This document shows, piece by piece, positions 1-5,186 of a stretch of 5,186 nt of DNA. Location: NCBI GenBank assembly GCA_022545625.1, contig JACZQS010000087.1, positions 1 through 5,186 of the forward strand, written 5' to 3'. Position numbers and translations under genes: made by a program. A model generated the notes under the pieces. The model was not told the DNA's origin. It saw only the letters and a program-made list of their open reading frames with translations, and did no database searches. The stretch comes from Pseudomonadota bacterium. GTDB taxonomy: Bacteria; Pseudomonadota; Gammaproteobacteria; GCA-001735895. How positions within the stretch are numbered: the stretch's first letter is position 1; each line of letters begins with the position of its first letter.

Positions 1-2
1 AA

Positions 3-1112
3 AAGAAGAAGCCTGAATCACTAATTGGCGCACTCGGCTCAATATTCAAACTAAAAGGTCATTATGGCAGGGTAACCATTAGTTTCGGCAAACCGATCGT
101 GTTATCCGAAGTGCTCGACCAGGCGGCGCCCGGCTGGCAGCAGCGCGTGCAGGAAATCGAACAAAGACCCGACTGGTACTGGCAGGCGATTTCAACCCTG
201 TCGAAACGTGTCATGATTGGAATCAATCGCGCCTGCGTAGTGAATCCGGTTAACCTGATAGCGACCCTGCTACTCGCGACTCCGCGTCAAAGCATCGATA
301 TGCAGGAACTGATACAGCAAGGTGAATTTCTCGCCAAATTGATCAAAACGATTCCGGCCAATATTGATGTCAGGATTAACGGGGCTATCGATGCTGCGCA
401 GCTCGAGCGCATCGCCCGACAGGGCCTGTTAAAAATTCGTCAACATCCGCTTGGAAATATCATCTACCTGCAGCCCGGGGGCGCTACTTCGATGGGCTAC
501 TACCGCAATAATAGCTTGCACACATTAATCATGCCCGCGCTGATAGCCTGTTGTTTCGTCAGTAAACGGCAGATGACGGTAACCGGACTGACGAAAATTA
601 CTCGCTTTCTCTATCCTTTCCTGAAATCAGAATTACATCTAGAATGGAGTGACAGCGAACTGAAGGACCTGGTGACAGAGATATTGGCAGGAATGATTGA
701 CCTCAACCTGCTGGTCAGAACCAAAACTGGAGTCAAGAGACCCGATCGTAGCGACCGCGGATACCTGCTTTTGACGCGCCTGGCACTGATCGTTCAACCC
801 ATACTTGAACGATACTACCTGACATTTATTGTAATCCGGCAATCAGCCGAATCGCCGATGACTGAAACCGAACTGGAACAGCATTGCCATTTACTGGCTC
901 AGAAAATTTCGATGGTTTATGGTATTAATTCACCTGACTTTTTTGACCGCCAGTTGTTCAGGCACTTTATCGAAACAGCTCTCGATCTGGATTATCTGGA
1001 AAAAAATGATTCGCAGGCCCTGGTTTTTGCCAGATCCTCCGAGCAGCTTAACCTGGACATTCGCAATCTTTTAAGCGTCGAAGTACGAAGTACCCTACTC
1101 GCCCTGATTTAG
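3..1112 (+). CDS. plsB: Glycerol-3-phosphate 1-O-acyltransferase PlsB, C-terminal part (5' end outside window)
   Basis: PlsB transfers an acyl chain from acyl-CoA or acyl-ACP to position 1 of sn-glycerol-3-phosphate, the first step of membrane phospholipid synthesis at the inner membrane. The frame is open from the left edge, giving 369 visible codons before a TAG stop. E. coli PlsB has about 807 residues, so a little under half is present. The catalytic HX4D block is not in the window. The first visible residues (KKPESLIGALGSIF, then GRVTISFGKPI near 66-98) match the end of the acyltransferase domain, including the block IV FGxPI motif. Further on is the segment GYYRNNSLHTLIMPALIA (about 495-548), typical of the PlsB-specific C-terminal region. 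A GTG at 99 is only an internal valine codon, because homology continues upstream of it. The gene ends 24 nt before the convergent YtfP-like gene, with no clear terminator between them. The identification is confident. Confidence 0.93.
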   Translation, partial: KKKPESLIGALGSIFKLKGHYGRVTISFGKPIVLSEVLDQAAPGWQQRVQEIEQRPDWYWQAISTLSKRVMIGINRACVVNPVNLIATLLLATPRQSIDMQELIQQGEFLAKLIKTIPANIDVRINGAIDAAQLERIARQGLLKIRQHPLGNIIYLQPGGATSMGYYRNNSLHTLIMPALIACCFVSKRQMTVTGLTKITRFLYPFLKSELHLEWSDSELKDLVTEILAGMIDLNLLVRTKTGVKRPDRSDRGYLLLTRLALIVQPILERYYLTFIVIRQSAESPMTETELEQHCHLLAQKISMVYGINSPDFFDRQLFRHFIETALDLDYLEKNDSQALVFARSSEQLNLDIRNLLSVEVRSTLLALI

Positions 1113-1136
1113 GATCCATGGTTAAGGAACCTCTAA

Positions 1137-1475
1137 TCAAAGCCAGCTTCCACCGATTTTTATCTTGTCGGCACAAAGTGGCTCGCTCACCACATACATC
1201 CAGGCCCCGCCAAAACTGGTCTCGATCATTACACGCTGATAAAAATCCGGGTACCATTCAAGCAGGTCGATCGAGGCCAACAACTCCTCGCTGATATCGT
1301 AGACTTCGCCTGCGATTGCAGTTTTGCCATTTTCACTGACCGCGGGATAGCCACCAAAATCATACATCGAGTAGACCGGTTCGGTAACAAACTCACCCAG
1401 GAACCGGGCATCCTCCAGGTAGTATGCATTGTGGAAGCCTATTTTCAGCGTACCGTAGACAAACAATCGAATCAT
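1137..1475 (-). CDS. YtfP-like gamma-glutamylcyclotransferase (AIG2-like) family protein
   Basis: This 112-residue protein is full length for the family (E. coli YtfP is about 113). It begins MIRLFVYGTLK, carrying the YGTL/YGSL signature (residues 7-10) that forms the substrate-binding loop of the gamma-glutamylcyclotransferase fold. It continues with GEVYDIS (56-62) and IDLLEWYPDFYQR (69-81). E73 sits where many family members have their catalytic acidic residue. The C-terminal GGAWMYVV and GGSWL segments resemble the end of E. coli YtfP. Characterised relatives cleave gamma-glutamyl-amino acids or related amides to 5-oxoproline, but the substrate of YtfP-type proteins is not settled, so none is assigned here. 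It is the last gene of the minus-strand cluster. Its ATG lies 3 nt after the hslR stop. The only purine-rich stretch, AAGG, is too close to the ATG, so translation probably depends on ribosomes finishing hslR. The family call is strong; the function is uncertain. Confidence 0.88.
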   Translation of the reverse strand: MIRLFVYGTLKIGFHNAYYLEDARFLGEFVTEPVYSMYDFGGYPAVSENGKTAIAGEVYDISEELLASIDLLEWYPDFYQRVMIETSFGGAWMYVVSEPLCADKIKIGGSWL

Positions 1476-1478
1476 GCC

Positions 1479-1871
1479 TTATGTCTTTCGGGTAAAATGG
1501 TGAATCTTCCGGCGTTCCTGTTTGCTGGGTCGAGTGTCGCGCACTGGCCTTTGCAATGCCGCCAGCTTTCGTAGCTCGGCTTCGCGTTCGCGTCGCTCGA
1601 TACTGGGCTGGGTTTCGCGGTATAAGGTCTGTGCGATGGTAGCCGAAGCGCGTCGTTGGGCGAGTTTTAATACGATTACCTGCAGTCGATCCTGGCCACG
1701 CGAAATTTCGTAACAATCATCAATTTTAACCAGTCGTGACGCTTTCGCCCTCTGTCCATCCAGGTGTACCTTGCCACCTGAAATCGCATGACTGGCAATC
1801 GCTCGTGTTTTAAAAAAACGCGCAGCCCACAGCCATTTGTCGAGCCGGACGCTGGTTTCAATTTCGGTCAT
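1479..1871 (-). CDS. hslR: Ribosome-associated heat shock protein Hsp15 (S4 domain)
   Basis: Hsp15 binds free 50S subunits that still carry a nascent chain on a peptidyl-tRNA after abortive translation, and helps recycle them. The 130-residue product is close to E. coli Hsp15 (133). An S4 RNA-binding domain opens the protein: VRLDKWLWAARFFKTR (residues 8-23), then AISGGKVHLDGQRAKAS (29-45). A charged helical stretch follows (ERREREAELRKL), and the tail is strongly basic (RPSKQERRKIHHFTRKT), as in the family. The ATG at 1871 is the natural start, because the S4 domain begins at residue 8. No Shine-Dalgarno sequence is evident upstream (GACTGGTGCATC). The ATG overlaps the TGA (1870-1868) of the decayed oxidoreductase frame as ATGA, a layout typical of translational coupling. 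It lies downstream of htpG and pilZ on the same strand. Heat-inducible expression from the htpG promoter is plausible and fits the known heat-shock role, but is inferred. Confidence 0.94.
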   Translation of the reverse strand: MTEIETSVRLDKWLWAARFFKTRAIASHAISGGKVHLDGQRAKASRLVKIDDCYEISRGQDRLQVIVLKLAQRRASATIAQTLYRETQPSIERREREAELRKLAALQRPVRDTRPSKQERRKIHHFTRKT

Positions 1872-2014
1872 GATGCACCAGTCACACGACCCCCGGGGGA
1901 GATGTCTTTTTCGAACACCCTGACCTTGGGCACGAGTCCTTCAAGTTCGGTTCAGCAGGTAAAGCCGTCCAGACCGGCGCCGATAATGGCTATTGATGGG
2001 TCCTGGTACGCCAC
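1868..2014 (-). pseudogene. Relic of an FAD/NAD(P)-dependent oxidoreductase gene (N-terminal Rossmann fragment)
   Basis: Between pilZ and hslR one minus-strand frame reads PSIAIIGAGLDGFTC, a TGA stop (1954-1952), then TELEGLVPKVRVFEK and DISPGGRVTGAS, ending at TGA 1870-1868. This is the dinucleotide-binding start of renalase/amine-oxidase-like flavoproteins. It has a hydrophobic strand, the GxGxxG loop (GAGLDG, codons 12-17 counted from GTG 2014), a second strand ending in the acidic ribose-binding Glu (FEK, codon 35), and a PGGR motif. Intact members normally run to over 300 residues with no gap here, whereas only about 47 sense codons remain. The in-frame TGA falls in the first helix, and the rest of the gene is missing because hslR begins at once. 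I infer a gene that lost its body by deletion and gained a nonsense mutation. The GTG start is a guess, since no ribosome-binding site is visible. A sequencing error could explain the stop but not the missing body. Confidence 0.72.
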
Positions 2015-2028
2015 GGAGATGGTGGCAA

Positions 2029-2514
2029 TCAGGTTGGAAAGTCGCCTGCATAGCGCGTTATCCACTCGTCCGCGGCTTCTTCTGAACTCAGCTCGCGTCC
2101 CTCAACGAGCTTAACTTCTTTTCGATAATGTTCTATATGGCATATTTGTTCGATCATACGTAATCGGAATACGTCTTTCGAACCCTCGAATTCGAGTCCA
2201 ATTTCATAGCCATTTTTGGATTGCTCACACCAGACAACCTTTCCCGATAGATGATTGTCCTGTTTCAGGATCGGAATGCTTATTCGGACCATTTGATCAA
2301 CCTTTAGCGGTTGCATGGAAATAAAAGCCAGTCCGCCGAGGCTGAGATTGGTCAGCGTTTCATCATCTGAATCATCGCGATCACCCTCCACCACGTCCAA
2401 CGTGACCCGGATTGGCACATCGGTCGGGTGGCGGATATATCTTCGAATTGTCGTATTATCGGGCAATAGACACCAACATCTTATTGAGTTTAGTGACGAA
2501 ACCAGACGGATCAT
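2029..2514 (-). CDS. PilZ domain protein, probable cyclic-di-GMP receptor
   Basis: PilZ domains bind the second messenger cyclic di-GMP and pass the signal to motility, surface or enzyme targets. Both halves of the ligand motif are present: RRYIR (the RxxxR part, residues 24-28 from the chosen start) and NLSLGG (the D/NxSxxG part, 56-61). The barrel continues through VRISIPIL, GKVVWCE and YEIGLEFEG. A C-terminal helical extension (about RMIEQICHIEHYRKEV to ITRYAGDFPT) resembles small stand-alone gammaproteobacterial PilZ proteins; no output domain is fused. The start is uncertain. ATG 2514 gives 161 residues and has an AAGGTG (2529-2524) 9 nt upstream, so it is preferred. It overlaps the htpG 3' end by 59 nt in another frame. 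TTG 2466 would give 145 residues starting just before the RxxxR motif, and ATG 2601 would give 190. The motifs predict binding competence, but the target pathway is unknown. Co-transcription with htpG is likely. Confidence 0.88.
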   Translation of the reverse strand: MIRLVSSLNSIRCWCLLPDNTTIRRYIRHPTDVPIRVTLDVVEGDRDDSDDETLTNLSLGGLAFISMQPLKVDQMVRISIPILKQDNHLSGKVVWCEQSKNGYEIGLEFEGSKDVFRLRMIEQICHIEHYRKEVKLVEGRELSSEEAADEWITRYAGDFPT

Positions 2515-4354
2515 CGAGTTGCCCACCTTCCGCCAGTATCGCCTGGTCGAATAATATATCAGACCAGTCGTCAAATTTCTTCTTCGATTTTTCGCCACCA
2601 AGTTTTTTCACGATTGGATGGTCTGGATTGATTTCCAATATTGGCTTTGAGCCTGGCATTGCATGACCGGCCTCTTTCAGAATGCGCTGCATATGCATCG
2701 CCATGTCATGCTCGTGGAGCACGATACAGGCCGGTGAGTCGGTTAATCGATTAGTCACGCGAACATCCTCGACCCTGTCACCGAGAGTCTTTTTCATACG
2801 CTTCACCAGTTTCTCGGACGACTTTGCTTTTTCTTCGAGTTTCTTTTCTGAAGCCTCGTCCTTGCCGAGGTCTAGCTCGCCTTTGGCGACAGATTGTAAT
2901 TTCTTGCCCTCGAATTCGGTCAGATTCGAAGTCAACCATTCGTCGACACGATCCGACAGTAATAAGACTTCGATGCCTTTCTTTTTGAATATTTCCAGAT
3001 GCGGGCTATTTTTGGCCGCAGCATGGGAATCGGCAGCTATATAGTAAATCTTATCCTGCCCTTTCTGTATTCGAGAAATATAATCATCGAGAGTAACCGT
3101 CTGCTCTTCATCACCAGTATGGGTTGTCGCGAAGCGCAATAGTTTGGCAATTTTCTCCCGATTAGTGAAATCCTCGGCAGGACCTTCTTTTAATACCCTG
3201 CCAAACTCGGTCCAGAATTTTTGATATTTTTCGGGATCGTTTTTCGCAATTTTCTCCAACATACCCAGCACTTTCTTGACCGAGCCAGAGCGGATGTTAT
3301 CGATAATCTTACTGCCCTGTAAAATTTCACGCGAAATGTTCAGGGGCAAGTCATTGGAATCGATCAAACCGCGTACGAAACGCAGATACCTGGGCATCAA
3401 CTGGTCGGCATCTTCCATGATAAATACTCGCTTCACGTATAGCTTGATACCACGCCGGGACTCACGATCATAGAGATCAAACGGTGCTCGAGCCGGAATG
3501 TATAACAGTGAAATATATTCGTTGGTGCCTTCTACACGGTTGTGACTCCAGTCGATCGGGTCCTCGTAATCATGGGCTACATGCTTGTAGAACTCTTTAT
3601 ACTCCTTGGCTTTGATATCGGCCTTCGGCCGTAACCACAATGCAGCTGCCTGGTTGATAGTTTCTTCTTCGATAACCGTTTCGCCCCCATCTTCTGACGG
3701 CTCGGTAGATTTGTCCATTACTACCGGAAAATCGATATGGTCGGAGTAAGAGGTGATGATCGAACGTAATTTCCAGTCGTTCAGAAACTCGTCTTCGTCT
3801 TTGCGTAGTTTCAGCGTGACTTCAGTCCCTCGACCAGGTTTTTCAATCGACTTGATTTCATATTCGCCCTTACCCTCCGATGTCCATTCGACACCCTTAT
3901 TAGCCTTTTGGCCGGCTTTTCGCGTTCGCAGGGTTACTTGTTCGGCGACGATGAACGAAGAATAAAATCCAACTCCGAACTGACCTATCAAATTAGCGTC
4001 GTTTTTCTGATCACCGGTAATCGAATCAAGGAAAGATTGGGTGCCCGATTTAGCGATAGTGCCAATATTCTCTATCACCTCATCGCGGGTCATGCCAATA
4101 CCGTTATCGTTAATCGTGATAGTACGCGCTTCCTTGTCGTAACTGATCTTGATCTTTAGCTCGATATCTTCCTCGTAAAGACTGGCATCTGAGACCGCGG
4201 TAAAACGTAGTTTATCGCAGGCGTCCGATGCATTGGATATCAATTCACGTAAAAATATTTCCTTGTTGGAATAAAGCGAGTGGATCATCAGATCCAGTAA
4301 CTGTTTAACCTCTGTTTCGAAACCCCGGGTTTCTGCATTTGCTGCTACAGTCAT
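2456..4354 (-). CDS. htpG: Chaperone protein HtpG (bacterial Hsp90)
   Basis: HtpG is the cytosolic ATP-dependent Hsp90 chaperone, acting as a homodimer that remodels client proteins, often with DnaK. The 632-residue product is full length (E. coli about 624). The N-terminal GHKL ATPase motifs are all intact: NKEIFLRELISNASDACDKL (30-49) with E37, which activates water, and N41, which binds Mg-ATP; DNGIGM (83-88) with the adenine-contacting D83; IGTIAKSGT (97-105); and GQFGVGFYS (124-132), the ATP lid glycines. In the middle domain, LPLNISREILQ carries R342, equivalent to the gamma-phosphate-sensing Arg336 of E. coli. The C-terminal dimerisation region follows, ending FVTKLNKMLVSIAR. No eukaryotic MEEVD tail or charged linker is present. 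The ATG at 4354 has an AGGAGA about 9 nt upstream. A sigma-32-type promoter lies about 40-70 nt upstream. The gene heads the minus-strand cluster and its 3' end overlaps the PilZ gene. Confidence 0.98.
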   Translation of the reverse strand: MTVAANAETRGFETEVKQLLDLMIHSLYSNKEIFLRELISNASDACDKLRFTAVSDASLYEEDIELKIKISYDKEARTITINDNGIGMTRDEVIENIGTIAKSGTQSFLDSITGDQKNDANLIGQFGVGFYSSFIVAEQVTLRTRKAGQKANKGVEWTSEGKGEYEIKSIEKPGRGTEVTLKLRKDEDEFLNDWKLRSIITSYSDHIDFPVVMDKSTEPSEDGGETVIEEETINQAAALWLRPKADIKAKEYKEFYKHVAHDYEDPIDWSHNRVEGTNEYISLLYIPARAPFDLYDRESRRGIKLYVKRVFIMEDADQLMPRYLRFVRGLIDSNDLPLNISREILQGSKIIDNIRSGSVKKVLGMLEKIAKNDPEKYQKFWTEFGRVLKEGPAEDFTNREKIAKLLRFATTHTGDEEQTVTLDDYISRIQKGQDKIYYIAADSHAAAKNSPHLEIFKKKGIEVLLLSDRVDEWLTSNLTEFEGKKLQSVAKGELDLGKDEASEKKLEEKAKSSEKLVKRMKKTLGDRVEDVRVTNRLTDSPACIVLHEHDMAMHMQRILKEAGHAMPGSKPILEINPDHPIVKKLGGEKSKKKFDDWSDILFDQAILAEGGQLDDPSGFVTKLNKMLVSIAR

Positions 4355-4362
4355 TGCTCAAG

Positions 4363-4368
4363 TTCTCC
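4363..4368 (-). promoter_or_regulatory. Shine-Dalgarno site of htpG
   Basis: On the minus strand the sequence AGGAGA lies 8-9 nt before the htpG ATG (4354-4352). This strong match to the anti-Shine-Dalgarno sequence supports that start. Confidence 0.7.
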
Positions 4369-4380
4369 TGAATGGTTTTA

Positions 4381-4410
4381 CTGACAATTGGCATAATATG
4401 AGGCTATAAC
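4381..4410 (+). promoter_or_regulatory. Candidate sigma-70 promoter for cysK
   Basis: On the plus strand, CTGACA (4381-4386, five of six bases matching TTGACA) is followed after 18 nt by TATAAC (4405-4410, five of six matching TATAAT). Transcription would start near 4417 and leave a leader of about 190 nt before cysK. The motif physically overlaps the divergent sigma-32 promoter of htpG. Chance matches in this AT-rich stretch are possible. I saw no better candidate closer to cysK; TTGTCA at 4533-4538 has only a poor -10 partner. Confidence 0.4.
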
Positions 4411-4424
4411 CCTCTGGTTTCAAG
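4396..4424 (-). promoter_or_regulatory. Putative sigma-32 heat-shock promoter of htpG
   Basis: Reading the minus strand, CTTGAAA (4424-4418) is followed after 14 nt by CCTCATAT (4403-4396). The sigma-32 (RpoH) consensus is about CTTGAAA, 11-16 nt, CCCCATNT, so the -35 element is perfect and the -10 has one mismatch. The predicted transcript would start near 4390, giving htpG a leader of about 35 nt that includes the AGGAGA ribosome-binding site. E. coli htpG is also transcribed by sigma-32. The same stretch could weakly serve sigma-70 (TTGAAA, 17 nt, CATATT). No mapped start site is available, so this remains a motif-based prediction, though a good one. Confidence 0.72.
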
Positions 4425-4506
4425 AGATCAAATAGTCAATTATTAGATCTACTAGCCCAGGTAAACAGCCGGCATATTCATTCCACCCATTCGTTCATTT
4501 CAATCG

Positions 4507-4545
4507 ATGCAACAGACATGCAGGCCGCTATGTTGTCAGCAATGA
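4507..4545 (+). other. Candidate cysteine-rich leader peptide ORF upstream of cysK
   Basis: ATG at 4507 opens a 12-codon frame reading MQQTCRPLCCQQ and ending in TGA (4543-4545). Three of the twelve codons are cysteine, two of them adjacent (TGT TGT, 4531-4536), in the leader of a cysteine-synthesis gene. Short cysteine-rich leader ORFs that sense cysteine supply through ribosome stalling are known upstream of cysteine genes in mycobacteria. Against this, I see no Shine-Dalgarno sequence before the ATG. I also find no clear terminator/antiterminator pair, only a 5-bp long-range pairing between GCCGC (4524-4528) and GCGGC (4566-4570). It may be chance. Confidence 0.22.
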
Positions 4546-4594
4546 TAAAAAATGTTAAACCTTTCGCGGCGCACATCTCTCCAACCCATAAAAT

Positions 4595-4599
4595 AAGGA
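4595..4599 (+). promoter_or_regulatory. Shine-Dalgarno site deciding the cysK start
   Basis: AAGGA lies 8 nt before the ATG at 4608. It matters because the cysK frame is open upstream as far as 4410 and holds further in-frame ATGs at 4518, 4530 and 4542. None of those has a comparable site, and cysteine synthase homology begins at the 4608 start. Confidence 0.7.
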
Positions 4600-4607
4600 T
4601 AATAGGC

Positions 4608-5186
4608 ATGAGCTTACACGACAATATTCTCGGCACCATTGGTAATACGCCGGTGGTAAAAATTGACAAGCTGGCACCACCCAATATTAATTTATATGTA
4701 AAAATAGAAGCGTTTAACCCGATGGGCTCTGTCAAGGACCGCCTCGCACTCGGCATTATCGAAGATGCTGAAAAAAGCGGGGCACTGAAACCCGGACAAA
4801 CCGTGATCGAAGCCACCAGTGGTAATACAGGCATCGGCCTGGCCATGGTCTGCGCACAAAAAGGTTATCCACTGGTGGTTACGATGGCCGAAAGTTTCAG
4901 TGTTGAACGCCGCAGACTGATGCGTTTTATGGGTGCCAAGGTGGTACTCACACCCGCCCCGCTAAAGGGTAGCGGAATGGTGCAGAAGGCAAAAGAACTG
5001 GCCGAAAAAAATGGCTGGTTTTTGACCCGCCAGTTTGAAAATGAAGCCAATGCCAATATGCATTCAAAGACCACCGCACCAGAAATCCTGGCCGCGTTTG
5101 AAGGCAGGCAACTCGATTACTGGGTGACTGGATATGGCACTGGCGGCACCCTGAAAGGGGTTGCCCGGGTATTCACCGAAAAGAGC
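4608..5186 (+). CDS. cysK: Cysteine synthase A (O-acetylserine sulfhydrylase), 3' end outside window
   Basis: This PLP enzyme makes L-cysteine from O-acetylserine and sulfide, the last step of sulfate assimilation. The 193 visible codons are about 60% of the usual 300-320 residues. MSLHDNILGTIGNTPVVKI is the standard start. NPMGSVKDR (37-45) contains K43, the lysine that forms the Schiff base with PLP. EATSGNTGIGLA (68-79) is the substrate-carboxylate and PLP-contacting loop. GYGTGGTLKG (175-184) is the phosphate-binding glycine loop. The segment ESFSVERRRLMRFMGAKVVLTP (95-116) takes the place of the ETMSIERR segment of E. coli CysK, so it belongs to a somewhat different subgroup. CysM or a cystathionine beta-synthase-like enzyme is less likely but cannot be fully excluded without the C-terminus. 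The start at 4608 is fixed by AAGGA 8 nt upstream. It is transcribed divergently from htpG behind a 253-nt gap. Confidence 0.92.
   Translation, partial: MSLHDNILGTIGNTPVVKIDKLAPPNINLYVKIEAFNPMGSVKDRLALGIIEDAEKSGALKPGQTVIEATSGNTGIGLAMVCAQKGYPLVVTMAESFSVERRRLMRFMGAKVVLTPAPLKGSGMVQKAKELAEKNGWFLTRQFENEANANMHSKTTAPEILAAFEGRQLDYWVTGYGTGGTLKGVARVFTEKS

Noticed and set aside
1120..1131. GGTT-AAGG-AACC inverted repeat between the convergent plsB and YtfP-like genes as a bidirectional terminator
   Set aside because: The stem has only 4 bp and there is no T-run on either side.
1890..1899. Perfect 10-bp palindrome CCCCCGGGGG
   Set aside because: It arises from the Pro-Gly-Gly codons of the PGGR motif in the relic frame; nothing suggests an attachment or regulatory site.
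1952..1954. In-frame TGA in the oxidoreductase relic as a possible selenocysteine codon
   Set aside because: I see no selenocysteine insertion hairpin directly after it, the family has no selenocysteine there as far as I know, and the rest of the gene is missing anyway.
2010..2026. Hairpin after the pilZ stop (GCCAC / GTGGC, 7-nt loop)
   Set aside because: The stem is only 5 bp and no run of U follows on the minus-strand transcript, so it does not qualify as an intrinsic terminator.
1788..2114. Plus-strand open frame of 108 codons spanning the pilZ-hslR gap
   Set aside because: It runs antisense to the conserved hslR start, the oxidoreductase relic and the pilZ end, has no recognisable motif, and is explained as a shadow of those frames.
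4518..4607. In-frame ATGs at 4518, 4530 and 4542 that would extend the cysK N-terminus by up to 30 residues
   Set aside because: Cysteine synthase homology starts at MSLHDNILG, and only the 4608 ATG has a good Shine-Dalgarno site at proper spacing.
4478..4846. Minus-strand open frame of 122 codons opposite cysK and its leader
   Set aside because: It is antisense to the PLP-lysine and TSGNTG regions of cysK, has no family resemblance, and is probably a codon-usage shadow.

Overview
The window looks like chromosomal DNA from a gammaproteobacterium of moderate GC content. The evidence is the combination of a PlsB-type glycerol-3-phosphate acyltransferase, an Hsp15 (HslR) heat-shock protein and a YtfP-like protein, all of which resemble enterobacterial relatives. 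It is an ordinary housekeeping region: I see no mobile elements, RNA genes, CRISPR arrays or phage genes.

Layout. Positions 3-1112 (+) hold the 3' part of plsB, whose start lies off the left edge. It meets, tail to tail, a minus-strand cluster. In its own reading direction the cluster is htpG (4354 to 2456), a PilZ-domain gene that overlaps the htpG 3' end (2514 to 2029), a short decayed fragment of an FAD-dependent oxidoreductase gene (about 2014 to 1868), hslR (1871 to 1479), and a YtfP-like gamma-glutamylcyclotransferase-family gene (1475 to 1137). A divergent intergenic region (4355-4607) separates htpG from a cysteine synthase gene (cysK, 4608 to the right edge, + strand), which is cut off after 193 codons.

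How the parts may work together. A good match to a sigma-32 heat-shock promoter (CTTGAAA, 14 nt, CCTCATAT) sits upstream of htpG. No convincing terminator is visible between htpG and the YtfP-like gene. Hsp90 (HtpG) and the ribosome-recycling factor Hsp15 (HslR) may therefore be co-transcribed on heat shock, together with a probable cyclic-di-GMP-binding PilZ protein and the YtfP-like protein. That is inference from layout. A candidate sigma-70 promoter for cysK overlaps the htpG promoter on the other strand and would give cysK a leader of about 190 nt. That leader contains a 12-codon ORF with three cysteine codons.

The most noteworthy observations are the oxidoreductase relic between pilZ and hslR, which keeps a textbook FAD-binding fingerprint but has an in-frame stop and no remaining body, and the cysteine-rich mini-ORF upstream of cysK. 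I did not find a clearly new multi-gene system.
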